NCBI RefSeq assembly: GCF_014905555.1
Contig: NZ_BNGS01000003.1
Coordinates: forward strand, 744,001-808,000
Length of the DNA stretch: 64,000 nucleotides
Direction of reading: 5' to 3'
Source: Streptomyces sp. Y2F8-2
GTDB lineage: Bacteria; Actinomycetota; Actinomycetes; Streptomycetales; Streptomycetaceae
This document shows, piece after piece, positions 34,332 to 42,672 of the stretch. Each line of letters opens with the position of its first letter. Position 1 is the first letter of the stretch. Made by a program: the position numbers and the translations under genes. The notes beneath the pieces were generated by a model. That model did no database searches. It was given only the letters and a program-made list of their open reading frames with translations, and was not told where the DNA came from.

Positions 34332-35456
34332 ATGAGTGAGTTCATGACGGAGCCGAAGCGGGGCCCGGCCCTCACGCGGCGCGGCCCGGCCGGTATCCCG
34401 AGGCGGCGTGACCCGCTCCCTGGCCGGCCGGCACCGCCCGACGTACACGAAGCCGCGGCGATACTGGAGCGTGCCCGGGCCACGGTCGACCCCGAGCTGC
34501 GCCGGGCCGTCGACTCGCTGCCCGGCTCGATGCGCCGGATCGCGCGCTACCACTTCGGCTGGGAGCACGCGGACGGCACCCCGGCGACCGGCAACGCGGG
34601 CAAGGCGATACGGCCCGCGCTCGTGCTCACCGCCGTCCGGGCACTGGGCGGGCAGGAGTCGGCCGCCGTAGGGGCCGCCGCCGCGGTGGAACTCGTCCAC
34701 AACTTCACGCTGCTGCACGACGATGTGATGGACCGGGACACCACCCGCAGGCACCGCCCCACCGCGTGGACCGTGTTCGGTGACGCCGACGCGATCCTCG
34801 CGGGAGACGCCCTGCTGGCGCTGGCCCTGCGGCTGCTCGCCGAGGACCCGCACCCGGCGTCGGGCGCGGCCGCCGGCCGGCTCGCGGACTGCGTCGTCGA
34901 GCTGTGCGCCGGGCAGCACGCGGACACGGCCATGGAGCGGCGCGGCCCCCACGAGGTCACCCTCGCGGAGGTGCTCGCCATGGCGGAGGCGAAGACGGGC
35001 GCCCTCCTCGGCTGTGCCTGTGCGCTCGGCGCTCTGTACGCGGGAGCGGACGCGGCGGACGTGGAGGCGCTGGACGCGTTCGGCCGTGAGGCGGGGCTCG
35101 CCTTCCAGCTCATCGACGACGTGATCGGCATCTGGGGCGACCCCAGCCGCACCGGCAAGCCGGCGGGCGCGGACCTCATGGCCCGCAAGAAGTCGCTGCC
35201 CGTGGTCGCCGCGCTCGCCTCCGGTACACCGGCGGCGGCCGACCTCGCGGAGCTGTACGAGGGGCCGTACAGGGAAGGGGAGTTGGAGCGCACCGTGCTC
35301 GCCGTCGAGAGGGCGGGCGGTCGTGACTGGGCGCAGTCGCAGGCGGCCGACCGGATGGGCCGGGCGATGCAGGAGCTGTCCCGCGCGGTTCCCGACCCGG
35401 ACGCGGCGGGTGATCTGCTGGCGCTGGCCGAGTTCGTCACCCGGCGCAGCACCTGA
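34332..35456 (+). CDS. Polyprenyl diphosphate synthase, probable encapsulin cargo
   Basis: A 374-residue trans-isoprenyl diphosphate synthase. FARM is LLHDDVMDRD (Asp130/131/134) and SARM is FQLIDDVIGIWGD. The lysine and arginine of GNAGKAIRP bind pyrophosphate. The ~38 residues before the first helix are rich in Pro, Arg and Gly and predicted disordered; family 2B cargo enzymes carry such N-terminal targeting segments. The ATG at 34332 has GAGGCGG upstream; an in-frame start at 34203 is possible but has none. Chain length is unknown. It follows eshA in the same direction, so isoprenoid elongation inside the shell is inferred. Confidence 0.9.
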   Translation: MSEFMTEPKRGPALTRRGPAGIPRRRDPLPGRPAPPDVHEAAAILERARATVDPELRRAVDSLPGSMRRIARYHFGWEHADGTPATGNAGKAIRPALVLTAVRALGGQESAAVGAAAAVELVHNFTLLHDDVMDRDTTRRHRPTAWTVFGDADAILAGDALLALALRLLAEDPHPASGAAAGRLADCVVELCAGQHADTAMERRGPHEVTLAEVLAMAEAKTGALLGCACALGALYAGADAADVEALDAFGREAGLAFQLIDDVIGIWGDPSRTGKPAGADLMARKKSLPVVAALASGTPAAADLAELYEGPYREGELERTVLAVERAGGRDWAQSQAADRMGRAMQELSRAVPDPDAAGDLLALAEFVTRRST

Positions 35457-35532
35457 CAGGCACCACCGCTGGACCCCGGAGACCCGGGCCCGCGCGGCTC
35501 CTGACCCCGCGCGGTCCCGGAGGCTCCGGCCC

Positions 35533-35577
35533 GGGGCGGGCCCCCGCACCTCCCCGCGATGTGCGGGGGCCCGCCCC
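35533..35577 (+). terminator. Terminator of the encapsulin operon
   Basis: A 17-bp perfect stem, GGGGCGGGCCCCCGCAC (35533-35549) with GTGCGGGGGCCCGCCCC (35561-35577), 11-nt loop. Confidence 0.9.
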
Positions 35578-35666
35578 TTCCCACCCGCGTCGCCCCGGCC
35601 GATCGAGTTCCGGTTAGGCTGCAACCGCCGTACGGTCAGGGCTAGTTGACGTGAAGGGGTGGGCTG

Positions 35667-36287
35667 ATGGGCGTGGCGATTCGGGCGGCTGACCGAGGCG
35701 ACCGGGAGCTGGTCGTCCGGCTGCTGGACGATGCGTTCCAGGACGACCCGGTCAGCAGCTGGGTCTTCCCTGGCGAGGAGTACCGTCGCAGGACGCACCA
35801 CCGGCTGATGGCCGCGTTCACCGACATCGTGCTCGCCGAGGGACGCATCGACGTGACCGAGGACGGCACGGCCTGCGCGCTGTGGCTGTCCGTACCCGCG
35901 GGTGACCACTCGGCGGACGGGGGCGAGGACGGGGCGGAGGCCGAGGAGGGGGACGACGGGGCGCGGCTGCGCGAGGCCGTCGACCCGGAGAACGAGCGCG
36001 TGGAGCGGATCGCCCGGCTGATGGCCGAGGCGCACCCCGCGGACCGCGCCCACGAATACCTGTGGATGATCGGCGTGGCCCCCGGGCACCAGGGCCAGGG
36101 CCTGGGCACCGCGCTCGTCCAGCACGTCCTCGACCGCTGCGACAGCGAGGGCCGGCCCGCCTATCTGGAGGCGAGCAGCGCCCGCAGCACCCGGCTGTAC
36201 GAACGCCTCGGCTTCGCCTTCACCGGACGCACCCTGGACCTCCCCGACGGCCTGCGGATGTGGCCGATGTGGCGCGAGCCGCGCTGA
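35667..36287 (+). CDS. GNAT family N-acetyltransferase
   Basis: A 206-residue acetyltransferase. The acetyl-CoA motif is YLWMIGVAPGHQGQGLGTALVQHVLD, followed by PAYLEASSARSTRLYERLGFAFTGR. An acidic insertion (~90-115; GGEDGAEAEEGDDGAR) separates the N-terminal half from the catalytic motif. It lies behind the encapsulin operon terminator, so it is probably transcribed separately. The substrate is unknown. Confidence 0.88.
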   Translation: MGVAIRAADRGDRELVVRLLDDAFQDDPVSSWVFPGEEYRRRTHHRLMAAFTDIVLAEGRIDVTEDGTACALWLSVPAGDHSADGGEDGAEAEEGDDGARLREAVDPENERVERIARLMAEAHPADRAHEYLWMIGVAPGHQGQGLGTALVQHVLDRCDSEGRPAYLEASSARSTRLYERLGFAFTGRTLDLPDGLRMWPMWREPR

Positions 36288-36578
36288 AAGACCGCTGAAC
36301 CTGGCGACGCGGTCGAACGGCGGGCACAGGCCCCCGGACCCGGCCTGGACAGTGGAGGGCGTTCAGGTCGGCCGTCACGAACTGGTCTTGGACGCCCTCG
36401 TTGCGTCAGCGAGCGGCGGATGGTCGGCCGCGCCGGCAGATGCCTTCCGCGCGGGCGCGGGCACGCTCATGGCGTTGCGCGGTCAGGACATCGGGCGGGC
36501 AGTGGAACAAGGGGCGTGATGCAGGTCACAAGGAAAAGGTGACAGGGTGTTGTCGCGGACAGCTGCAACCGTCGACGC
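36288..36578. other. Gene-free interval
   Basis: 291 bp between the acetyltransferase and the esterase. Short reading frames run through it but lack ribosome sites and family resemblance. No hairpin or promoter is convincing. Confidence 0.5.
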
Positions 36579-37517
36579 ATGACGATCACAGACGAGGACT
36601 GCCTCGCCGAGACACTGGAATTCAACGCCCAGTTCGAGGCTGCTGCCGCGAGCCGTCCACCTCGTGGGCAAGCGCCGAATGCAGACGTGCTGGCGCTTCT
36701 GCGGCACAACCGACTCGGTGGCGACACGCCACCAGTGCGATTGCCGCAGGGCCAGGACCGCCTCGTCGCGGACGGGGTGAAGGTCCGGGCGTTCGTGCCG
36801 GAACACGTCGACGGCGTGTACCTGCACATACACGGCGGTGGCTGGGCGTTCGGCTCTGCGGACGGGCAGGACAAGAAGCTGTGGCGGCTTGCCGTGGAAG
36901 CCCGGCTGGCCGTGATGAGCGTGGACTACCGCCTGGCACCGGAGCACCCGTTCCCCGCCGGCCCCGACGACTGCGAAGCGGCCGCCCGGTGGCTGGTGGA
37001 CCATGCCGAGGCCGAGTTCGGTACTGGGCGGCTGCTGATCGGCGGCGAGTCGGCCGGTGCCCATCTGAGCGTCCTGACCCTGCTACGACTTCGTGACCGG
37101 CACGGCATCACCGGCGCGTTCCGTGCGGCCCACCTGGCCTTCGGCCCGTACGACCTGTCGATGACACCGAGCCAGCGGCTGTTCGGCTCCCGGCGGTTGC
37201 TGAGCAACTCCGAGTCGATGAAGGGAAGTTACGAGCTTTTCACGCCGGGATTGGGCCCGGAGGAGCGCCGCGACCCGGAGGTCTCGCCGCTGTACGCCGA
37301 TCTGAGAGGCCTGCCGTCCGCCCGGATCGTGGTCGGCACTCAAGACCCGCTGCTGGACGACTCCCTCTTCCTGGCCCAGCGGTGGCAGGCGGCCGGGGCG
37401 CCCGTCCAACTCGGCGTCGTCGCGGGCGCGATGCACGGCTTCACCCTGTTCCCGTTGACCATCACCGCACGTGAACAGCAGCGGGAGCGGGACTTCCTGG
37501 CCGGCGCGGGACGGTAG
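36579..37517 (+). CDS. Alpha/beta hydrolase, HSL-type esterase
   Basis: A 312-residue esterase of the hormone-sensitive-lipase family. The oxyanion loop is YLHIHGGGWAFGS. The nucleophile elbow GGESAGAHL carries the catalytic Ser. YRLAPEHPFPA is the conserved HSL signature, with Asp in GTQDPLLDD and His in GAMHGFTLF. All of the catalytic triad is present. No signal peptide, so it is cytoplasmic. It is followed after 10 bp by a WYL regulator, which may control it. The substrate is unknown. Confidence 0.92.
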   Translation: MTITDEDCLAETLEFNAQFEAAAASRPPRGQAPNADVLALLRHNRLGGDTPPVRLPQGQDRLVADGVKVRAFVPEHVDGVYLHIHGGGWAFGSADGQDKKLWRLAVEARLAVMSVDYRLAPEHPFPAGPDDCEAAARWLVDHAEAEFGTGRLLIGGESAGAHLSVLTLLRLRDRHGITGAFRAAHLAFGPYDLSMTPSQRLFGSRRLLSNSESMKGSYELFTPGLGPEERRDPEVSPLYADLRGLPSARIVVGTQDPLLDDSLFLAQRWQAAGAPVQLGVVAGAMHGFTLFPLTITAREQQRERDFLAGAGR

Positions 37518-37527
37518 CGTCGGCCCC

Positions 37528-38247
37528 ATGAACCGCACTCCTCGGCTCTACGCGCTGGTGGAAGAGCTGCGCGCCGCGGCGCCGCGAGCGTTGACGGTCG
37601 CCGCGCTCGCCGCGCGGTTCGAGGTGAGCACGCGCACGGTGCAACGCGATCTCCAAGCGCTGATGGAGGCGGGTGCCCCGGTGCGCACCACAACCGGGCG
37701 GGGCGGCGGCTGGTCGATCGACCCGGCGATGACCCTCCCGCCGATCCGCTTCACCGCCGAAGAGGCCGCGGCGCTGGTCGCCGCGCTCGCCACCGCCGAG
37801 GCATCCGCCCCCTACGCCGGCCCGGTCCGTACCGCGTCCCAGAAGATCGCGACCTCGATGACCGGCCCCGCCTCGACGGCGGCTCAGGAACTCGCCGCCC
37901 GAATCGTCGCGCTGCCGACGCGGACCGCGGAGTCGGTCTGGACCGCGGTGGAGCAGGCTCTCACCGACAACACGGTGCTGCGACTGTCCTACGTCGACGC
38001 GGCCGGGCAGGAGAGCGACCGCGCCGTTGAACCAGCAGGACTGCTCACCGCCGACGGCAAGTGGTACCTCATCGCCTGGTGCCGCACGCGGCAGGCCGGT
38101 CGAGGCTTCCGACTGGACCGCATCACCGCAGCGGCTCCGACCGGTGAGCAGGCGCGACCCCATGCCCTGGCCGACCTGCTGCTCGGCTCGGCCGCCGCCG
38201 GCGCGGTACAGCCCACCGCGCTGGCTTCGCTCATACCTCCGCCATGA
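37528..38247 (+). CDS. HTH/WYL-domain transcriptional regulator
   Basis: A 239-residue regulator: an N-terminal winged helix (RLYALVEELRAAAPRALTVAALAARFEVSTRTVQRDLQALMEAG) and a C-terminal WYL domain (LRLSYVDAAGQESDRAVEPAGLLTADGKWYLIAWC, then FRLDRITAA). YafY/DeoR-like; WYL domains sense nucleic acid or small ligands. The ATG at 37528 lies just behind the esterase stop, so the two genes probably form one operon. Confidence 0.9.
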   Translation: MNRTPRLYALVEELRAAAPRALTVAALAARFEVSTRTVQRDLQALMEAGAPVRTTTGRGGGWSIDPAMTLPPIRFTAEEAAALVAALATAEASAPYAGPVRTASQKIATSMTGPASTAAQELAARIVALPTRTAESVWTAVEQALTDNTVLRLSYVDAAGQESDRAVEPAGLLTADGKWYLIAWCRTRQAGRGFRLDRITAAAPTGEQARPHALADLLLGSAAAGAVQPTALASLIPPP

Positions 38248-38277
38248 CAATCGGAACTGCTCGTCTAGGCTGGAGGC

Positions 38278-38478
38278 ATGGGCAGTCAGGACCCCGTCTG
38301 CCCGTCCTGCGGGCAGCCCGTCGCCACCGTCGTACGGCGCCACAAGACGCTGGGCGCCGTCGTGCCCGTATGGCGCCCCGGCCCCTGCCGGAACCCGCAG
38401 TGCCCGGCGTATGCGTCCCGGGAACCCGAGGAGACGCAGCCGAAACGCCACGGCGAGCGCACCAGGAGAGACCGTTAG
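38278..38478 (+). CDS. Small zinc-ribbon-like protein
   Basis: A 66-residue basic protein with two Cys pairs, CPSC near the start and CRNPQC in the middle, typical of a zinc ribbon, followed by a charged tail (EPEETQPKRHGERTRRDR). It reads from an ATG 30 bp after the WYL regulator, and its TAG overlaps the stop of the opposite VOC gene. Function unknown; a nucleic-acid or protein adaptor is possible. Confidence 0.7.
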   Translation: MGSQDPVCPSCGQPVATVVRRHKTLGAVVPVWRPGPCRNPQCPAYASREPEETQPKRHGERTRRDR

Positions 38479-39224
38479 CCCGGCAGGCCGCCCGTCCAGG
38501 GGTCGCGGCCCGTCAGGCAGTAGGTGCCGCCCGCCGGGTCGCTCATCACGGTCCAGTGGGTGCCGTCGGCGACGTGTGTGGCGCCGAGCCGCTCGTGCCA
38601 GGCCCGGGCCGCCTGGATGTCAGCGCACGCGAGGTCCAGGTGGGCCGCGGCGGGGCGGTCGGTGCCGAGGCGTTGCAGCAGGATACGGACGGGGAGGCCG
38701 GCAGGTGGTCTGACCACGTGGAACTCCGGGAGCGAGCCGGGGGAGGACTCCCAGCCGGTGAGCTCGCTCCAGAAGGCGACCTCGGCGTCGAACACGGCCG
38801 GGGCGAGGTCGAGGCACACCTGGTCGAGGCGCGTCGCCGTGCCGCCGGGGCCCTCGACCGCCTGCGGTCGCGCCGACTCGCCGTGCCAGGGCACCGCGCA
38901 GAACAGCACGCCGCCGGGGGAGCGGAGGACCGCCCAGCCGGGATGGTCGGAGACGAGGTCCGCGCCCAGCCGTCGCGCCGCCGCGACGAGCGCGGGAACG
39001 TTCTCGACGGCGAGATCGAGATGGGCGCCGCCGCCCGCTCGTACCGCCTGGGCCTTCACACAGGCGTCGCCCGCCTCCGGCACCAGCGTGACGAACTCAC
39101 CGTCGTCGCCTCGCGGTTCGGACGACTTGGTGCCGGTGACGGCGGTCCAGAAGTCGCCGGCCCGGCCGAACCGCTCGGCGGGCCGGTCGACGAAGACGTA
39201 CGTCCAGCGGATCGGTTCGCTCAT
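38475..39224 (-). CDS. Two-domain VOC (glyoxalase-like) protein
   Basis: A 249-residue protein made of two VOC modules. The first is ~1-115 (TYVFVDRPAERFGRAGDFWTAVTG ... LRSPGGVLFCAVPW); the second is ~130-245 (QVCLDLAPAVFDAEVAFWSELTGWE ... VMSDPAGGTYCLTGRDPW). It is probably a small-molecule-binding resistance or dioxygenase-like protein; the metal ligands cannot be assigned with confidence. MSEPIRW at 39224 is preferred to MPLMSEP at 39233. Confidence 0.85.
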   Translation of the reverse strand: MSEPIRWTYVFVDRPAERFGRAGDFWTAVTGTKSSEPRGDDGEFVTLVPEAGDACVKAQAVRAGGGAHLDLAVENVPALVAAARRLGADLVSDHPGWAVLRSPGGVLFCAVPWHGESARPQAVEGPGGTATRLDQVCLDLAPAVFDAEVAFWSELTGWESSPGSLPEFHVVRPPAGLPVRILLQRLGTDRPAAAHLDLACADIQAARAWHERLGATHVADGTHWTVMSDPAGGTYCLTGRDPWTGGLPG

Positions 39225-39312
39225 GAGGGGCACGCGGTCTCCCTGGCAGACGGTTCACGGGTTCGTACCGTCTCCCCGCGCCGTCCGGTCAGGCAAACGC
39301 GTTTCCCGTGGG

Positions 39313-39729
39313 TCAGGGGCGGCGGCGCTCGTTGAAGCGCAGCAGGTTGCCCGCCGGGTCGCGGAAGGCGCAGTCCCGTACGCCGTACGGCTGGTCCATG
39401 GGTTCCTGGAGGACCTCCGCTCCGGACGCCTGGACGCGGGCGAAGAGGGCGTCGCAGTCATCGGTGGAGAAGATGACACCGCGCAGAAGACCCTTGGCGA
39501 GCAGTTCCGCCATCGCACGGCGGTCGGCGGGGGAGGCGTCCGGGTTCGCCGCCGGAGGCTCCAGGACGATCTCCACGTCCGGCTGGAGCGGGGAGCCGAC
39601 CGTCACCCAGCGCATGCCCTCGAAACCGACGTCGTTGCGCACCTCCAGGCCGAGGACGTCCCGGTAGAAGGCGAGCGCCTTGTCGTGGTCGTCGACGGCG
39701 ATGAAGCACTGGGAGAGTTTCACGTCCAT
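39313..39729 (-). CDS. VOC family protein (glyoxalase-like)
   Basis: A 138-residue single-chain VOC protein: SQCFIAVDDHDKALAFYRDVLGLEVRND opens the first beta-alpha-beta unit and RDCAFRDPAGNLLRFNERR closes the second. It is downstream of, and close to (17 bp from), the AraC-type regulator on the same strand, so the two are probably co-transcribed. Likely ligand binding or glyoxalase-type chemistry; the substrate is unknown. Confidence 0.9.
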   Translation of the reverse strand: MDVKLSQCFIAVDDHDKALAFYRDVLGLEVRNDVGFEGMRWVTVGSPLQPDVEIVLEPPAANPDASPADRRAMAELLAKGLLRGVIFSTDDCDALFARVQASGAEVLQEPMDQPYGVRDCAFRDPAGNLLRFNERRRP

Positions 39730-39746
39730 GAGGCCAGGCTAGAGCG

Positions 39747-40178
39747 CTATAGCTGCTCACGGGGATCTGTCCGCGTGTCGCCCGGCCGCCCTCGGCGGGG
39801 GCGCGTCAGTCCCTTCGCCACGCACGGCGGTATCGCGGCCCCCTGCTCGTGCGACCGCGCCCGGTAGGCGCTCGGGGTCTCGCCGACCAGTTCGGTGAAG
39901 CGTGAGCTGAAGGACCCCAGCGAGGTGCAGCCCACGGCGATGCAGACCTCCGTCACGGTCAGGTCGCCGCGTCGCAGCAGCGCCTTGGCCCGCTCGATAC
40001 GGCGGGTCATGAGGTAGCTGTACGGCGTCTCCCCGTAGGCCTCGCGGAAGCTGCGCTGGAAGTGCCCCGCCGACATCAGCGCGGTGCGCGCCAGCGCCGG
40101 TATGTCCAGCGGCTCGGCGTACTCACGGTCCATCCGGTCGCGCGCCCGCCGCAGCCGGACCAGGTCCTCCACATCCAC
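39747..40178 (-). CDS. AraC-family regulator, DNA-binding domain only
   Basis: A 143-residue protein consisting essentially of the double-HTH AraC domain (RMDREYAEPLDIPALARTALMSAGHFQRSFREAYGETPYSYLMTRRIERAKALLRRGDLTVTEVCIAVGCTSLGSFSSRFTELVGETPSAYR) plus a basic tail of ~35 residues. There is no ligand-binding domain. The GTG at 40178 (MDVEDLVRLRRARD) is used because upstream residues look non-coding. It likely regulates the VOC gene that follows. Confidence 0.87.
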   Translation of the reverse strand: MDVEDLVRLRRARDRMDREYAEPLDIPALARTALMSAGHFQRSFREAYGETPYSYLMTRRIERAKALLRRGDLTVTEVCIAVGCTSLGSFSSRFTELVGETPSAYRARSHEQGAAIPPCVAKGLTRPRRGRPGDTRTDPREQL

Positions 40179-40392
40179 GCCGTCAGCATCGCACGGGCCA
40201 CTGACAGTGGACCCTGACAGGAGCGGCCCTCGTGCCCTGGCGAGGAAGCCACAAGATCCATGAGGCGCCGCTGACCTACTCGGGTGACGACTGGACATCG
40301 CGCTCCTGCTCCCCGACGGGGACGAGCGGACTGTCTGCGGACCGAGGCGGCCCCGGTACGAACCTGCGGCCGCCTCAACCTGGTGGCTTTTT

Positions 40393-40518
40393 AACCCGGT
40401 GGGTCCTCAACCCGGTGGGTCCTCAACCCGGTGGGTCCTCAACCCGGTGGGTCCTCAACCCGGTGGGTCCTCAACCCGGTGGGTCCTCAACCCGGTGGGT
40501 CCTCAACCCGGTGGGCCC
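40393..40518. repeat. Perfect 16-bp tandem repeat array, 7.9 copies
   Basis: Seven identical units AACCCGGTGGGTCCTC run from 40393 to 40504, followed by a partial unit to 40518. A degenerate unit precedes the array (CCTCAACCTGGTGG, 40373-40386). Each unit holds two overlapping short inverted repeats, ACCC-GGT-GGGT and GGGT-CCTCA-ACCC, so the array can fold into alternative hairpin chains. It ends 6 bp before the stop of the ABC permease gene and fills most of the permease-AraC gap. The rest of 40179-40372 shows nothing. Confidence 0.95.
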
Positions 40519-40524
40519 ATGCAG

Positions 40525-42672
40525 TCAGTCGGCCACGGGTCTCCACTGGTCGGCCTCTCGTGCGGCTGCGCGTGCGCCGAGGAAGCCGACCCCAAGGGAC
40601 ACGGCAGCGCACGCCGTGACGCCGGCCGCGAGGACGGGCCAGGACACGGAGCCCTCGTTGACCAGGGCGATGAAGAAGACCGAGTGCCAGGCGGTGACTG
40701 CTCCGGCCGTCACGGTGGCGATGAGCAGGGGGACGGTGAGGTGCCACCAGGTCACGGAGCGGAAGACGCGTCGCTGTCCGGTGAGGACGGCGAGAGGAGC
40801 CAGGACGTGACGGATCCGGACGAACTCGGCCGCCGCGCTCAGTGATCCGGCGATCAGAAGGAAGAGGATGCCGGTGACGCCGTAGAGCTGGATCCAGTAC
40901 GGCATCCGGGTGCGGGAGGAACCGAGCCAGTTGCCGCCCAGTGCGTCCACCTGCAGCGCGGGGTCGGACAGCGTGTAGGCGGCCCTTTTCACCTCGGTGA
41001 GCATGCCGGGCCGCGGAGTGACGACGAGGAGGGTCTGTGTGCCGTCCGGCTTCACACTCAAGCGGGAGGTCGCCTCGAAGGTGATGTCGCCGTACCAGCG
41101 GCCCATCTCCTGGACGCGGGCATCGCTCCATGCCGACGGTTTGCCCGTGCAGGGCACGCTCAGCGTCTTCAGGTCGGGGCAGGATCCTTCGATCGTCACC
41201 CACGGATCCAGCGAGTGGCCCGGATCGTGCAAGGTCCGGGTCAGGAGCAGTGACCCGGACGGAAGCCGGGAGCGGAACCGGTCCGTTTGCGACGTGGTCA
41301 TGGCGCCGGTGGACACTTCGATCACGGTGTCCTTGATTCGCTGGTGTGTGGCCACCGCAGCCTGCGAGTGCGAGCCGAGTCGGCTCGTCCACACCTGCAT
41401 CTGGGCGACGATCCCAATGCCGATCACCATGGCCAGGGCGAGCCGCACGATCACCCCTGGGTGCGCTGCCGTCCACCGACCGCCGATCAGGCGTGCCGCG
41501 TGCCCCGTCCGGATCCCTTGGTCGGCGAGGGTGGTGCCGAGGCGACGGGTGACGAGTGCGATGACGGAAGAAAGGAACGCCCACATCACCACGGTCCCGG
41601 CGGTGAAGACCGGGATCTGCGCCTTGCGTGGCACGTACTGGCTGGTCACCACCAGGGCGGTGCCGACTCCGCAGACGGCCAGGCGCCAGGCCGGGACACG
41701 GGACGAGAAGGACGCGGGGCGCGTCGAGGCGCCGTCACGGCGGATGCGGTGGGTGCCGACCACGATGGCCATGACCGCCAGCAGTGATCCCACTGCCGAG
41801 ACGGCCGCGGTGGGCCAGGCGGACCACACGTCGCGGTGATCGAGGAGGTAGCCGGTGGGGAACAGCCGGGTGTCCCACAGCGAGGCGGCGGCGTACGGAA
41901 TGAGCGCGGCGAGGGTGCCCCAGACCGCGGGGACGACGGACTCGCCGACGTTGACGATCATTCGATGCTTCCAGGTCGCGCCCAACGCCTGGAGGAGGCC
42001 GCTGCGCCGGTCCCGGGTGCGCGAGCCGACCCGTGCCGCGATCACGGTCAGGGCGAGGGCGGGCAGGCCGGCCAGGGACCACAGAGCCATGAGGGGGATG
42101 TGGACGGACCGTTGGTCGGCCATCTCTCCGGTGGCTCCGCCTCCGCTGCCGAAGGCCGAGACGTACATCCAGCGGGGATCGTCCTTCGCGGGCGGGGCTG
42201 CGACTCGTACGTAGGCGATCCGCTCCGAAGGAGTGACGAGCCCGTCGGCGCCGACTGTTCCGGCGAACATGCCGTACCGGGTGAGGATTCCCTGTGCGCG
42301 GCCGGTCCTGATGAGCTCGGGAGACAGCAGCACCTGGCCCGGCTCCGGCCACTTGGCCACACCGGCAGGGCGGGGCGCGCCAGGGGTCAGCGGGTGGACG
42401 AACACGACGGACACGGCGACGGTGCCGATCTTGTCTGCCCCCTCCCGGTACATCAGTGCCGCATCCCGCTTGTTGAAGGTGAGCACGGGGCCTCGGGCGT
42501 CGGCTCGGGTCTCGCGGCCGTGGTAGGTGGCGAGGGTGGCGACGGTCGCCAGGGTGACGAAGGCGAGGGCGGCTGCTGCCGCGCTCAGGGACCACCGGCG
42601 CAGCCGGTCGCCAGGGGCGGAGCGACCGGCTGCCAGGCCGATCCTGAGGAGCGTGCCCACGTTCCCTCTCAC
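40525..42672 (-). CDS. FtsX/MacB-like ABC transporter permease
   Basis: A 715-residue permease. An N-terminal membrane helix (~28-48) precedes an extracytoplasmic region. A first FtsX-type group of helices lies at ~195-330 (MALWSLAGLPALALTVIAARVGSRTRDRRSGLLQALGA). Further helices lie at ~335-430, a second large extracellular domain at ~430-590 has two Cys (GSCPDLKTLSVPC), and a last group of helices ends the protein (~590-705). Such permeases export peptides or lipids or act in peptide-antibiotic resistance. The GTG start overlaps the ATPase stop (GTGA). Confidence 0.88.
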   Translation of the reverse strand: MRGNVGTLLRIGLAAGRSAPGDRLRRWSLSAAAAALAFVTLATVATLATYHGRETRADARGPVLTFNKRDAALMYREGADKIGTVAVSVVFVHPLTPGAPRPAGVAKWPEPGQVLLSPELIRTGRAQGILTRYGMFAGTVGADGLVTPSERIAYVRVAAPPAKDDPRWMYVSAFGSGGGATGEMADQRSVHIPLMALWSLAGLPALALTVIAARVGSRTRDRRSGLLQALGATWKHRMIVNVGESVVPAVWGTLAALIPYAAASLWDTRLFPTGYLLDHRDVWSAWPTAAVSAVGSLLAVMAIVVGTHRIRRDGASTRPASFSSRVPAWRLAVCGVGTALVVTSQYVPRKAQIPVFTAGTVVMWAFLSSVIALVTRRLGTTLADQGIRTGHAARLIGGRWTAAHPGVIVRLALAMVIGIGIVAQMQVWTSRLGSHSQAAVATHQRIKDTVIEVSTGAMTTSQTDRFRSRLPSGSLLLTRTLHDPGHSLDPWVTIEGSCPDLKTLSVPCTGKPSAWSDARVQEMGRWYGDITFEATSRLSVKPDGTQTLLVVTPRPGMLTEVKRAAYTLSDPALQVDALGGNWLGSSRTRMPYWIQLYGVTGILFLLIAGSLSAAAEFVRIRHVLAPLAVLTGQRRVFRSVTWWHLTVPLLIATVTAGAVTAWHSVFFIALVNEGSVSWPVLAAGVTACAAVSLGVGFLGARAAAREADQWRPVAD

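Noticed and set aside
39747..40178. AraC-type gene as the displaced nrdS
   Set aside because: It is ~30 kb from nrdAB, consists only of a DNA-binding domain, and is coupled to a VOC gene. Nothing links it to ribonucleotide reductase.
40393..40518. CRISPR array
   Set aside because: Units are directly contiguous with no spacers and only 16 bp long, and there are no cas genes in the window.
40232..40845. Repeat proteins (NPVGPQPGGSSTRW periodicity) encoded by the 16-bp array
   Set aside because: A 16-bp unit is open in all three frames by chance, giving a 16-residue periodic peptide. Part of the frame overlaps the permease gene antisense, and no ribosome site exists.
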